The translations under genes were made by a program, and so were the position numbers. Of a DNA stretch of 64,000 nucleotides, positions 25,721 through 34,822 are shown in pieces. Where the stretch lies: contig CAAFTW010000025.1 of NCBI GenBank assembly GCA_900766045.1, positions 1 through 64,000 on the forward strand. The letters are read 5' to 3'. The notes beneath the pieces were generated by a model that made no database searches, was not told the origin of the DNA, and was given only the letters and a program-made list of their open reading frames with translations. The DNA is from Clostridia bacterium (lineage in GTDB: Bacteria > Bacillota > Clostridia > Peptostreptococcales > Anaerovoracaceae). Position 1 is the first letter of the stretch. Every line of letters starts with the position of its first letter.

Positions 25721-26387
25721 ACTCGAGGGGCTTAAAGGAATTGAATGCATAGACATTATTCAGGCAGTTTTAGGAGAAGAGGGCTTTAAAAAATTCTGCC
25801 GGGGCAATGCTTTGAAGTATCTGATCCGGGCCGACAGGAAAAACGGTCTGGAGGATTTAAAGAAAGCGGCAGTCTATCTCAGCTGGGAGATCAGCGGAAG
25901 AACGGAGGAAGCAGATGACGCAGATGACGCAGATGACGAAAAGACAGCAGAAGCAGCAGAAAAGAAAGCTGAGAAAGCAGAAGCGGCTGGGTTTTCAGAG
26001 GAAGCGGTACCTTTGGATAAAGAAAGCGAGGTCCGTGATGAGAAGACGAACGAAGAAATGGAACAGAAACCATCCGGACAATCCGATTGTATGCCTGCAT
26101 CGGAGAACGCGGATGCTGAAGAAAGCGGATGTATATGTGACGGATCCAAAGACGGGGAAAACAAAGAAGCTCTGCATCGGAGAGCTGAAGCTTTAGCAGA
26201 CCGGCACTTTGCCAGAAGAGGAAGATCCGCTACCTGGGATGTTGAGAAAGCAAAGAAGCTGTGGGCTGGTGGAACAAGTCCTGAAGATATCTGTGATGAG
26301 ATCGGGGTTAACCCTAAGACCTTTAAGACTTACCGCTTCCGGCACCCGGACGCTTTTCCGGATCAGACAACTGATTATGAGGCATAG
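25686..26387 (+). CDS. DUF3310 protein with acidic linker and C-terminal HTH-like domain
   Basis: A 233-aa protein from GTG 25686. Residues 1-75 match DUF3310 (KHPSHYRLEGLKGIECIDII and FCRGNALKYLIRADRKNG), a phage nucleotide-kinase-like family. Residues 75-170 are low-complexity acidic linker. The last 50 residues (DVEKAKKLWAGGTSPEDICD, GVNPKTFKTYRFRHP) look like a helix-turn-helix. The fusion is unusual compared with stand-alone DUF3310 proteins. Confidence 0.75.
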   Translation: MSDSVKHPSHYRLEGLKGIECIDIIQAVLGEEGFKKFCRGNALKYLIRADRKNGLEDLKKAAVYLSWEISGRTEEADDADDADDEKTAEAAEKKAEKAEAAGFSEEAVPLDKESEVRDEKTNEEMEQKPSGQSDCMPASENADAEESGCICDGSKDGENKEALHRRAEALADRHFARRGRSATWDVEKAKKLWAGGTSPEDICDEIGVNPKTFKTYRFRHPDAFPDQTTDYEA

Positions 26388-26389
26388 CC

Positions 26390-26608
26390 ATGCGGCCTAA
26401 GTTTGATCTTACCAATCCCTGCAGAGACTGCATCTCACGGTCTGAGATCTGTCATGTGACCTGCAATGCCTATAAGGCGTGGAAGATCGTAGCAGGCAGG
26501 GAAATGGAGCGTCTGAGGCGGGAAAATCTCGGGCATCGGGAAGCCTGGGCAAGGCAGAGTGAGATGGTCGCGCACTGGAACAAGCAGACAAAATGGAGAA
26601 AGAGGTGA
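26390..26608 (+). CDS. Small Cys-rich phage protein
   Basis: A 72-aa protein starting 2 bp after the previous stop. Four cysteines near the N-terminus (PCRDCISRSEICHVTCNAY) are followed by a basic helix. Small proteins of this kind occur just before late regulators in many phages; their role is unknown. Confidence 0.6.
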   Translation: MRPKFDLTNPCRDCISRSEICHVTCNAYKAWKIVAGREMERLRRENLGHREAWARQSEMVAHWNKQTKWRKR

Positions 26609-26612
26609 CGAG

Positions 26613-27017
26613 GTGACACAGGAAGAGATCAGAGCAATACCAGCGGCAGCTGTCCAGATTCATAAGCATCTGGACCGGCTGAAGTTTTTAAAGGCTAAGA
26701 GCACATCCGTGCCTGCAATGCAGACATCTGAGCGCGTGCAGACTTCTGTGATTGACCGGTCGATGGTTGTGGCAGACAGCATCGTTGATCTTGAGCGTGA
26801 GATCGATGCGGAGAAGAAGGAGCTTGATCGGATGAGGAAAAGCGCCAGTCAGTTCTTTGCATCACATGATCTTACGCTTGAGGAGCGGGAGCTCTTAGAC
26901 TACAGATACATCTACTGCTATACCTGGGAGGAGGTGGCATCACTTCTGCACGTGGGAGAGCGCACGGCAAGATGGAGGCACAGTCAGGTGATGGAAAAAC
27001 TTTTTCCGGAATCCTAA
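26613..27017 (+). CDS. ArpU/RinA-like late transcription regulator (sigma-70 region 4-like)
   Basis: A 134-aa protein from GTG 26613. The C-terminal third (HDLTLEERELLDYRYIYCYT, WEEVASLLHVGERTARWRHS) is a sigma-region-4-like helix-turn-helix. The N-terminal part is a coiled coil. It is the last early gene before the terminase, the usual place of ArpU-type activators of late phage promoters. The late promoter itself should lie in the following gap. Confidence 0.78.
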   Translation: MTQEEIRAIPAAAVQIHKHLDRLKFLKAKSTSVPAMQTSERVQTSVIDRSMVVADSIVDLEREIDAEKKELDRMRKSASQFFASHDLTLEERELLDYRYIYCYTWEEVASLLHVGERTARWRHSQVMEKLFPES

Positions 27018-27254
27018 ACTTTTTCCTCTCATTGCCGGGTACCTCCGCTATATAGTGTAAAGTGGGGCAAGAGGGTAAGAGAGCTACAGTGTTTTCTTTT
27101 GTCATTGTTTTTCATGATACACATCCTTTCGATTTAAGGCAGGCCGAAAGACCTGCCTGCATCATGTCAGGAAGCCGGAGCAACGGCAGGCTGGCATATA
27201 CTCATATAGGTGTTCTTTTTAAATGCGACTGATGCATCACGGAAATTTACTGGG

Positions 27255-27524
27255 AGAGGTATGCAGATGCAGGCCGCCGAGCGCAATTATGAGTCAAGGG
27301 TAAGAGTCGGGTCAGAGCCCGCTGCATACCTCTTCATCATGTCCGTGCAGCCGAGGAGGCTGACAGGGCTTTTCGCTATTGCCTCTGCGGCTTATGCTTG
27401 GGAGCTGCAGAGGTTTAACAATTGTATAAAAGCAGAGAGTTAAACGCTTAGTCCATATAGCACATACTATTACTTTTAAGTTTCTCCCTATAGATAGAAC
27501 CAATCAATCCGCTCTCTGCTTTTA
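27255..27524. ncRNA. Candidate structured RNA upstream of terminase
   Basis: Three perfect inverted repeats in series: AGAGGTATGCAG (27255-27266) with CTGCATACCTCT (27322-27333); CCTCTGC (27382-27388) with GCAGAGG (27407-27413); TAAAAGCAGAGAG (27427-27439) with CTCTCTGCTTTTA (27512-27524, 72-nt loop). Together they would make an RNA of about 270 nt with three stems in a stretch without genes. No known RNA family is recognised. Direction is assumed to follow the operon. Confidence 0.4.
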
Positions 27525-27691
27525 ATAAAAAGAAATTACAAAGGAACCGAGGAAGTGTGCAGGCAGTCTGCGGGCTTCCTTCTTTTATTGCCTGCGGCAC
27601 ATGGGCAAAGGGCCCTCTTCTTTCTTTCGGGCGGTGTAGGTACTGTCTGGGAAAGCTGAAAAGCGGGGCGTGGATTGCCCATCTTTTGGCT

Positions 27692-27719
27692 CCAAAAAAT
27701 TGAAATTTTTTCCTGGGGG
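27692..27719. other. AT palindrome before terminase, candidate packaging-site element
   Basis: CCAAAAAATTGAAATTTTTT followed by CCTGGGGG. This symmetrical A/T block flanked by C and G runs lies about 65 bp before the small terminase gene, where cos or pac sites of Nu1/GpA-type phages are found. Position is the main support. Confidence 0.35.
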
Positions 27720-27783
27720 CCGTGTCGCAGATATGATTAATTTCTGTAAATAGTTAAAAAATTTGAAGGAAGGCTACATTTTT

Positions 27784-28326
27784 ATGCGCCAAAATCAGGT
27801 AAAAACTGAAGAAGTAAATTCCGCGACACTGGCGCAGTTGCTCGGTCTTAATGTCAGGACGATTCAGCGCCTTACCGGCGACGGCATCCTGACAAACATC
27901 AGCAAGACGCGCTCCCTGCGCTTTAATCTGCAGGACGCTTTGCAGGCTTACGTAGCCTATCTGAAATCCGGCGAGAAGACTCAGGACCAGCAGGACCTTG
28001 AAGCGAAGCTGAAAAAGCAGAAGCTCGAGGCTGAAATCGCGCTGAAAGAGTCCCAGGGAGAGCTCCATGAGATGAAAACAAGGCTCTTCGAGGGGTCAAT
28101 TATTGAAGTCGATGATGTGAAAGCAGACTATGAGTCCTTTTTCAAAGTCCTTAAGAGCGTGATCAATGCGATCCCTGGAAGAGTCGCTGGCATCCTGAGC
28201 GATTATGCGGATCCTGTGACTGTCCGCAAAGCAGAAAAGGATATTACAGATGAGTTAAACCGGACAATGGAGACTTTCGTGGTCCGTGGCAATGCCCCTA
28301 AGGCAGGTGGGCGCGATGGCACGTAA
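27784..28326 (+). CDS. Phage terminase small subunit, Nu1-like
   Basis: A 180-aa protein. The N-terminal winged helix (SATLAQLLGLNVRTIQRLTG) recognises the packaging site in Nu1-like subunits. A coiled coil (LEAKLKKQKLEAEIALKESQ) and a C-terminal region that contacts the large subunit follow. ATG 27784 is chosen over TTG 27763 because of GGAAGG 10 bp upstream. Its stop overlaps the start of the large subunit. Confidence 0.85.
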   Translation: MRQNQVKTEEVNSATLAQLLGLNVRTIQRLTGDGILTNISKTRSLRFNLQDALQAYVAYLKSGEKTQDQQDLEAKLKKQKLEAEIALKESQGELHEMKTRLFEGSIIEVDDVKADYESFFKVLKSVINAIPGRVAGILSDYADPVTVRKAEKDITDELNRTMETFVVRGNAPKAGGRDGT

Positions 28327-30178
28327 AGTTAAGCACATTCGGATCCCTAAGTACACAGTGCCGCCTTATATTAAGGAGGCCCTGGAGATCTTAAGGCCTC
28401 CGGAGCAGTTAACGGTATCGGAGTGGGCGGAGAAGTACAGGATCCTTGATGACAAGACTTCCGCGCGTCCGGGGCATTGGAGAAACGAGGTCACGCCTTA
28501 TCTGGTTGGTGTCATGGACGCCTTTAACGAATATGCAGTAGAGAGGATTACTTTTTGTAAGCCTACGCAGGTCGGAGGTACAGAAGCCATGCAGAATATG
28601 CTTGGCTATATGATCGCTCAGGATCCGGGTCCGGCTATGGTTGTGTATCCAACTGAGGTCCTTGGTACATCCACATCAGAGGAGCGTATCCAGCCAATGC
28701 TGAGACTGTCTCCTGCGATCAAAGATAAGTGGGATGAATACCGGTCAACAGATATGGAGCTGCACTTCTCTACGATGAATCTTACGCTTGCCTGGGCTAA
28801 CTCACCGAGCGCTCTTGCATCAAAGCCGATCAGATATCTGCTGATGGATGAGGTGGATAAGTACCCGGGTGCAAGCAATAAGGAAGCGGATCCAATCTCA
28901 CTGGCAAAGGAGCGAACGAAGACTTATGCCAATAGTAAGATCTACATCACATCAACGCCAACCCTAAAGACAGGGCACATCTGGAAAAGCCTGCAATCCT
29001 CCGATGAGATCCGGCACTTCTTTGTACCTTGCCCACACTGCGGCGAGATGATCGAGCTTAAATTCTCCAATGTGAGATATTCAGACGACAAGACGTTGTC
29101 CTTCCGTGATCGCGCGGACACAGCCGCCTATGCCTGTCAGAAGTGTGGCTGCCTGATCAATGACTCAGACAAGCCGGGCATGCTGAGAAGAGGCAAGTGG
29201 AAAGCTGTTGAAAAGAAGACCGAAAACGTCCGGTCAGTCGGTTTCTGGATGAACACGCTTTACAGCCCGTTCGTTAAGTTCTCGGATGTTGCCTTCGAGT
29301 TCTTGACGAGTAAAGACGATGCAGATAGATTGCAGAACTTCGTCAACTCATGGCTCGCAGAGCCCTGGGAAGACACGCAGATCAAGACCAGCGCTGACAT
29401 GGTGCTGGACAGACAGACTGATCTTCCGGAGTTCGAGCTTCCGGAGTGGACAGAGCTCCTGACTGCTGGCGTCGATGTTCAGCAGACCTGTCTGTACTGG
29501 ACCATAAGAGCATGGGGCAAGTTTATGACATCTCAGAATATCGCGCATGGTCAGGCTGTGTCACTTGATGAGATCACGCGGATGATGAACCTCGAGTACC
29601 GAAAAGGTAGTGGAGCCCGGATGACTGTGCAGCTGTGCCTGATCGACTCTGGTTTTGCCACCGATGACATCTATGACTACTGCCTTCAGAATCTGGAATG
29701 GGCGCTGCCATGCCGAGGTAACGCAAGAGCCGCGATCGCTGACTACTATAAGGTCAGCAAGGTCGAGAGCAACATTGACGCCTACGGCATGCGGCTGATC
29801 ATTGTAGATACCGGCCGGTATAAAGACCTGATCACGTCAAGGATGAGGCGCAGAACCGGCATACAGGGCTCCTGGATGGTCTATAAGGGCTGTGACAGAG
29901 AGTACGCTGAGCAGGTTACTGCAGAGCATAAGGTGCATGTCAAAGGCAAGCAGGTGCCTCAGTGGGTGCCGAAGACTTCACATGCAGACAACCATTACTT
30001 AGACTGTGAGGTCTATGCTGCCTGCGCAGCCGACATGCTCGGGGCAAGGACCTTATATCTGGATGACGAAAAGGCAGAGGAAGAACAGAAGAAACGGCAG
30101 CAGATGGACAGAAGCTCTCAGACCAGAGAGCAGGGAATGAACCTCTGGCTGCCGAGTAATACAGGTAATTGGATATAG
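28316..30178 (+). CDS. Phage terminase large subunit, GpA family
   Basis: A 620-aa packaging motor of the GpA type. The ATPase part has FCKPTQVGGTEAMQN as Walker A region, LLMDEVDKYPG as Walker B and YITSTPTLKTG as coupling motif. A zinc-ribbon CPHCGEM...CQKCGCL follows. The nuclease part has TAGVDVQQTCLYW and a late SHADNHYLDCEVYA. ATG 28316 overlaps the small subunit by 11 bp. It would cut and pump phage DNA into proheads. Confidence 0.93.
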   Translation: MARKVKHIRIPKYTVPPYIKEALEILRPPEQLTVSEWAEKYRILDDKTSARPGHWRNEVTPYLVGVMDAFNEYAVERITFCKPTQVGGTEAMQNMLGYMIAQDPGPAMVVYPTEVLGTSTSEERIQPMLRLSPAIKDKWDEYRSTDMELHFSTMNLTLAWANSPSALASKPIRYLLMDEVDKYPGASNKEADPISLAKERTKTYANSKIYITSTPTLKTGHIWKSLQSSDEIRHFFVPCPHCGEMIELKFSNVRYSDDKTLSFRDRADTAAYACQKCGCLINDSDKPGMLRRGKWKAVEKKTENVRSVGFWMNTLYSPFVKFSDVAFEFLTSKDDADRLQNFVNSWLAEPWEDTQIKTSADMVLDRQTDLPEFELPEWTELLTAGVDVQQTCLYWTIRAWGKFMTSQNIAHGQAVSLDEITRMMNLEYRKGSGARMTVQLCLIDSGFATDDIYDYCLQNLEWALPCRGNARAAIADYYKVSKVESNIDAYGMRLIIVDTGRYKDLITSRMRRRTGIQGSWMVYKGCDREYAEQVTAEHKVHVKGKQVPQWVPKTSHADNHYLDCEVYAACAADMLGARTLYLDDEKAEEEQKKRQQMDRSSQTREQGMNLWLPSNTGNWI

Positions 30179-30238
30179 TGATATGGATCCTTGCAATAGT
30201 ACTTGCATGGATCTTTTTAGTTGGATAGGAGATGCAGT

Positions 30239-30508
30239 ATGGCTGACAGTACGACACTTGAACAGGTCACAGGGTCTGTCACAGCAGACGATACCATCAC
30301 AGGCCTGACTTTAAGTCAGGTTGAAGAGGCCATCACCGCGATCATGGAAGGCGGACAGAGCTACAAGATCGGGACGCGGTCACTTACGCGTGCCAATCTG
30401 ACGGAGCTTGTCAGCCTCAGAAATCAGCTTAAGACAGAGAGCAATGATGCAAGCGCAGAGGCATCGGGAATCCCTGGCTGCAGCATCGCGCTTTTCTCGG
30501 GGAGGTAA
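30239..30508 (+). CDS. gpW-like head-tail joining protein
   Basis: An 89-aa protein between terminase and portal, the position of lambda gpW. It contains LTLSQVEEAITAIMEGGQSY and SLTRANLTELVSLRNQLK, the helix-hairpin-helix pattern of gpW-like proteins. AGGAG precedes ATG 30239. Confidence 0.72.
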   Translation: MADSTTLEQVTGSVTADDTITGLTLSQVEEAITAIMEGGQSYKIGTRSLTRANLTELVSLRNQLKTESNDASAEASGIPGCSIALFSGR

Positions 30509-30510
30509 GG

Positions 30511-32163
30511 ATGAGTAAAAAAGGAAGCTGGCTTGACAGAGCCATCCTTGCTATCGCCCCGGGCTGGGGAGTCAGACGCATGGCGAACAAGGCCGTAGCG
30601 GATGAGATCCAGCGAAGCTGGAACTATGACAGCGGAGAGGGCGGCGCAAGGAATCACTACTGGCGAGCGGTCAACGAGAGCGGCGAGCAGACGGATAAGT
30701 GGGATCGCAACCGCGTAAGAGCGCGGGCAAGAGATCTTGAACGAAACTCAGACCAGATGAACGCTGTGATCGACGCTGTCGTCCGGAGCGTGTACGGCCC
30801 TGGGTGGGAGCTTCAGGCCAAGGTCGGAGACGGCGAGAAAAGAGATTACACCAAATTAAATAAGCAGATCGAGGCCGCCTGGAAAAAGTGGAAAAGGGCG
30901 CGGAACTGCGATGTCACAGGCGCGCAGTCCTTTGATGAAATGATCCGGATGTGTGTCCGGCGGAAAAAAGTCGACGGAGGCATCCTGATTGTTAAGCGGT
31001 TCACGCCGAAAAACGATGGTTTTATTCCATTTAAACTTCAGATTTTTGAAGTAGATGAGCTGGATGAGACGCAGACAGCGCCGAAGTACAAGGGTGATAC
31101 CGTAGTAGGCGGCATTGAGTACAACAGCTGGAACCGCCCGAAAGGTTACTGGTTCCGTCAGTATGATATCACGGGCATGCAGGAGGTAGACAGCGTTTTT
31201 ATCCCTGCGGATGACGTGATCTTCTATTTTACGAAAACCAGACCGTCACAGATCAGAGAGATGTCAGACATGTCCCCGACCATCACAAGGATCAGAGACG
31301 TCAATCAGTATTTGGAAGCCGTTGCGGTTAAAGAGCGCATACAGGCCTGTTTTGCCGTATTTTTTAAGCCGCAGACTACCGCGGGCATGGGTTTTGGCCG
31401 CTCCGGAGTCAAGACTGAGGATTCGGGCGGATATCTTGGCAAGACTCTGTCTCCGGGCATGATGCAGGAGCTTCCGGCAGGCGAAGAGCCGGTCTCCGTA
31501 AACCCTACGGGGCAGGCGCAGAACGCTGCCGAGTTTGTGAAACTGCAGCAGAAGATGCTGGCCGCTGGTCAGGGCATGTCATACGAGGCTGTCAGCAGGG
31601 ACATGTCAGAGACGAACTACTCCAGCGCGCGGCAGTCTGCCATCGAAGATGAGCGGACCTTTGCCGCGGAGCAGGAGAGTCTGGAAGCGGTCCTGGACGA
31701 GATCTATGAGACTTTCGTGATCTCTTTGGTCTTGGCTGGCAAGGTGGAGATCAAGGACTTTTGGACAGATAAGGATAAGTACCTGTCCCATGCCTGGATC
31801 ATGCCTGCCAAGAAGTGGATTGACCCGGTCAAGGAAGCCAATGCCAATGTGACCGCGCTTAAATCCGGCCAGAAGACCTTCCAGCAGCTCTGCGCGGAAA
31901 GCGGCATGAACTGGAAGGATGTCTTAGACGAGACCAGTGAGGCATTTAAGTACGCAGACAAGCTCGGGATTGACTTAACAGACATACTGCTTACAGCAGG
32001 CGCTAAGCCTGTTGCAGATAAAGACACTACGCAGCAGGGAGGTGAGGAAGATGAACCGAAAAAACCAGAAGAAGAAGACGGAGGGGACGCTCCAGACGAG
32101 AGCAGTGCCGGCGGCGATCAGAGCGATGTCGGAGGATCCGGAAAACCGGACGTTTCAGATTAG
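30511..32163 (+). CDS. Lambda-family phage portal protein
   Basis: A 550-aa portal protein. Signatures are NHYWRAVNESGEQTDKWDRN, RARARDLERNSDQMNAVIDA, VVRSVYGPGWELQ and later GQGMSYEAVSRDMSETNYSS. It forms the ring through which DNA enters the head. The last 60 residues are acidic and Gly/Pro-rich, and their coding region overlaps the protease gene by 113 bp. Confidence 0.93.
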   Translation: MSKKGSWLDRAILAIAPGWGVRRMANKAVADEIQRSWNYDSGEGGARNHYWRAVNESGEQTDKWDRNRVRARARDLERNSDQMNAVIDAVVRSVYGPGWELQAKVGDGEKRDYTKLNKQIEAAWKKWKRARNCDVTGAQSFDEMIRMCVRRKKVDGGILIVKRFTPKNDGFIPFKLQIFEVDELDETQTAPKYKGDTVVGGIEYNSWNRPKGYWFRQYDITGMQEVDSVFIPADDVIFYFTKTRPSQIREMSDMSPTITRIRDVNQYLEAVAVKERIQACFAVFFKPQTTAGMGFGRSGVKTEDSGGYLGKTLSPGMMQELPAGEEPVSVNPTGQAQNAAEFVKLQQKMLAAGQGMSYEAVSRDMSETNYSSARQSAIEDERTFAAEQESLEAVLDEIYETFVISLVLAGKVEIKDFWTDKDKYLSHAWIMPAKKWIDPVKEANANVTALKSGQKTFQQLCAESGMNWKDVLDETSEAFKYADKLGIDLTDILLTAGAKPVADKDTTQQGGEEDEPKKPEEEDGGDAPDESSAGGDQSDVGGSGKPDVSD

Positions 32164-32665
32164 CTTTTCGAGCGAGGAGCCATACGATCAGCTGTGGGTA
32201 GGTCCGGAGATCTTGGATCACAGCGACGGGGCTGTCAATCTGGATCGGCTCAACTCGATCGGGGTAGTTCTTTACAACCACGACAGAGACAAGGTTGTGG
32301 GTAGGATCGATAAAGCCTGGACGGAAGACGGAAGAGGCCTTGCGCAGATCACTTTTGACGAAGATGAGGACTCGGATGTGATCTATCAGAAGGTCAAGAG
32401 CGGAACGCTTAAAGGCGTGTCTGTCGGCTACGTCGTCAACAGATATGAGGTAGTCGATGAAGGCGAGAAGTCAAAAGACGGACGCTTTGACGGTCCTGTG
32501 TCTGTCGCTACGTCCTGGGAGCCTTTAGAGGTTTCCATCGTGTCCATCCCTGCTGATCCGACAGTAGGAGTTGGCCGTGAGTACATTACTGATGCTGATA
32601 ATCATTGCTCAGCTCTGACAATCGTCAAGGCTCAGATGATAATCAATAAAAACTATTTAGATTAA
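32051..32665 (+). CDS. HK97-type prohead protease
   Basis: A 204-aa U35-family protease. VVLYNHDRDKVVGRID carries the catalytic histidine region and GTLKGVSVGYVV the serine region; SIVSIPADPTVGVGR is the typical end motif. It processes the capsid protein during prohead maturation. ATG 32051 behind GGAGGTGAGG lies deep inside the portal gene, an unusually long overlap. Confidence 0.88.
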   Translation: MNRKNQKKKTEGTLQTRAVPAAIRAMSEDPENRTFQISFSSEEPYDQLWVGPEILDHSDGAVNLDRLNSIGVVLYNHDRDKVVGRIDKAWTEDGRGLAQITFDEDEDSDVIYQKVKSGTLKGVSVGYVVNRYEVVDEGEKSKDGRFDGPVSVATSWEPLEVSIVSIPADPTVGVGREYITDADNHCSALTIVKAQMIINKNYLD

Positions 32666-32682
32666 AGGAAAGGAGCTTTTAT

Positions 32683-34152
32683 ATGCCTAAAAAGCTTAGA
32701 GCCCTGCTTCAGAAGCAGGAGGCGATTGTCAAAGCTGCTAAAGCCGCAGGAAGAGATCTGACCGAGGAGGAGCAGAAGGAATTTGATGCTCTGCAGGTTA
32801 AGATCGACGAGGCAAAGGCCGAGGACGATGCCAAAGAGAAGGAAAAGGCTGCCAGAGATGAGGCAGTCAGAGAAGAGAGAGAAAGAACTGCAGGAATCAC
32901 ATCCCTGTGCAGATCTTTCGGCCTGGATCCGACATCTTACATCTCCGAGGGTAAGTCCCTGGATGAGGTAAGAGCCGCTGTCCTGGCTGAACTCGCTAAG
33001 GAAAAGGCACCAATTGGCAGATCTAGGATCAGTGTTGGCGAGGATGAAGAGGATAAGTTCCGCTCTGCTGCTGTTCTCGGTCTGAGACAGCGCATGGGAT
33101 ATGACTCTGACAAGGAGAGATCTCCATACGCAGGCACAGAGCTGAAAGATCTGGCCACGGAGTGTATGGAGCATGACGGCGCTTCTAATGAGTCTCTGAG
33201 ACACATGTCTAAAGACGAGCTGTTCCAGCATCTCTGCAATGATCGTGCTTACATGAATCCGTCTGCGGCATTTCCATCCATTATGGATGCAACGGTCAAC
33301 AAGACGATTGTAGACGCTTATCAGATGGTCCCGACCACATTTGACCTGTGGACAACCAAGGGATCCCTGTCCGACTTTAAGACCGAGAATGTCCATCAGT
33401 GGGAAGTAGGTGGTATCTCCGACTTTGAGAAGGTCAGCGAGAACGGAGAGATCAAGGCAGACAGACCGTCTGAGAAGCTGAGACCAACTAGAAAGCTGGA
33501 CTCCTATGGAAAGAGCTTCAGTCTGACTAGAGAGGCCTTCATTAATGACGATATCGGCCTGCTGGCAAAGACTTTGACAGAGTACTCTGCAGCTGCAAAG
33601 CGCACCATCGACAATCAGGTCTATGATCTGATCATCTCCAATGCGAATTACGCAGATGGCAAGGCACTCTTCCATAAAGACCACGGCAACCTGGATACTA
33701 CAGCCGCTAAGCCGGGTCAGACAGGACTGCAGGACGCACTGCTCCAGATGGGCGTGCAGAAGGATGACTTCGGCCAGGCGATTAGAGTCATCCCGAAGTA
33801 CGTTCTGGTCGGAAACGCTGATCAGTTTGAGATATACACAGCTCTGCATTCCGCTCAGGTAACAGGATCTTCTAATAATGATGTGAACCCGCTGTATGGA
33901 ATGGCGCTTCAGCCGATCATTGTTCCACAGCTGGATGCGGCGGCAAGCGCGGGTGCCTGCCCGTGGTTCGTCGTAGCAGATCCGATGTCTGCTAAGTCCA
34001 TCGAGGTTGACTACCTCAACGGCGCAGAGACTCCGCAGGTTAGACGCATGGAGAAGCCGGGAGTGCTCGGATTCCACTGGGACGTTTACATGGACTGGGG
34101 CATTACGGCTCTGGATTACCGTGGCATTTACAAGAATGGAGGTGCTAAATAA
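32683..34152 (+). CDS. Major capsid protein (HK97-fold, gpT-like)
   Basis: A 489-aa protein. The first about 130 residues are a charged coiled coil (LTEEEQKEFDALQVKIDEAK), probably the scaffold-like delta domain removed by the protease. The capsid part has ADRPSEKLRPTRKLDSYGKS, LFHKDHGNLDTTAAK, IRVIPKYVLVGNADQFEIYT and FHWDVYMDWGITALDYRGIY. It follows the protease as in HK97-like head modules. Confidence 0.9.
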   Translation: MPKKLRALLQKQEAIVKAAKAAGRDLTEEEQKEFDALQVKIDEAKAEDDAKEKEKAARDEAVREERERTAGITSLCRSFGLDPTSYISEGKSLDEVRAAVLAELAKEKAPIGRSRISVGEDEEDKFRSAAVLGLRQRMGYDSDKERSPYAGTELKDLATECMEHDGASNESLRHMSKDELFQHLCNDRAYMNPSAAFPSIMDATVNKTIVDAYQMVPTTFDLWTTKGSLSDFKTENVHQWEVGGISDFEKVSENGEIKADRPSEKLRPTRKLDSYGKSFSLTREAFINDDIGLLAKTLTEYSAAAKRTIDNQVYDLIISNANYADGKALFHKDHGNLDTTAAKPGQTGLQDALLQMGVQKDDFGQAIRVIPKYVLVGNADQFEIYTALHSAQVTGSSNNDVNPLYGMALQPIIVPQLDAAASAGACPWFVVADPMSAKSIEVDYLNGAETPQVRRMEKPGVLGFHWDVYMDWGITALDYRGIYKNGGAK

Positions 34153-34478
34153 TGGCTAAGGCAGTATTTAGACAGGACGGAAATGCTCTGGACTACACCG
34201 CCAAGACCGCAGTAGCGGCTGGCGATATCGTTGTTATTGGCGATCGTGTTGGTGTAGTCGGAGGTGATATCGATGCTGGAGCGACAGGCGCTGTTGTGGT
34301 TGAGGGCGTGTTCACGATGCCTAAAAAGGCCGCCACCGCAATTGATGCAGGTAAAGAGGTTTACTTCTCTGCGACTGCAGGAACCGTCTCCACAACTAGC
34401 ACTGACACAGACGCGGGCTATGCAGTAGAAGCTGCAGCAGCAGACGCGGCTACAGTAAGGGTTAAGTTGAGAGGTTAG
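34152..34478 (+). CDS. DUF2190 capsid decoration/stabilisation protein
   Basis: A 108-aa protein starting on the last base of the capsid gene. AGDIVVIGDRVGVV and TAIDAGKEVYFSATAGTVS match DUF2190, a trimeric capsid-decorating family. Rich in Ala, Val and Thr, as expected for a beta-sandwich. Confidence 0.85.
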   Translation: MAKAVFRQDGNALDYTAKTAVAAGDIVVIGDRVGVVGGDIDAGATGAVVVEGVFTMPKKAATAIDAGKEVYFSATAGTVSTTSTDTDAGYAVEAAAADAATVRVKLRG

Positions 34479-34480
34479 TC

Positions 34481-34822
34481 ATGAGCTTTAAGGATCAGCT
34501 GAAAAAAGACATTGGGTCTGTCTTTTTTAATAGCGAGGAGTTTGGAGACACGCATGAGATCAACGGAAGAGCAATGACCGCAATCATTGACGACAATCTG
34601 TTAAAGGAAGCTCCGACTGATCCGAGCATCCAGGGAATCTGGAGCGAGCAGACGACACTCTACGTTAAGGCTGAAGAATATGGGGATGCCCCGAAACGGG
34701 GCTCCCTTATTTTATTGGACGGCCAAAAACACGAGGTTATAGACCTGACAGTGGAGATGGGCGTCTACAAGATCACACTGGGGAGGTGGCGGTCAAATGG
34801 CAGTAGCAGACGTGTCTTCTAA
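34481..34822 (+). CDS. Head-tail connector protein
   Basis: A 113-aa protein in the place of head-completion proteins. IGSVFFNSEEFGDTHEINGR and SLILLDGQKHEVIDL are typical of the family of phage head-tail adaptors that includes FII-like and ATP-binding-sugar-like proteins. It overlaps the next gene by 26 bp. Confidence 0.68.
   Translation: MSFKDQLKKDIGSVFFNSEEFGDTHEINGRAMTAIIDDNLLKEAPTDPSIQGIWSEQTTLYVKAEEYGDAPKRGSLILLDGQKHEVIDLTVEMGVYKITLGRWRSNGSSRRVF

Larger units (their letters stand above)
27018..27783. other. Gene-free gap between late regulator and terminase
   Basis: About 760 bp with no convincing gene. Visible contents: a 7-bp stem AGGCAGG/CCTGCCT near 27136-27157, three perfect inverted repeats at 27255-27524 (entered separately), a weaker hairpin AGGAAG...CTTCCT with a T-rich tail near 27551-27580, and the AT palindrome near 27692-27719. 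An open frame at about 27261-27443 overlaps two of the inverted repeats and is not called. The late promoter and packaging site are expected here. Confidence 0.5.

Noticed and set aside
27210..27443. A 77-codon open frame before the terminase
   Set aside because: It overlaps two of the perfect inverted repeats, its start is weak and the product resembles nothing; RNA structure explains the sequence better.
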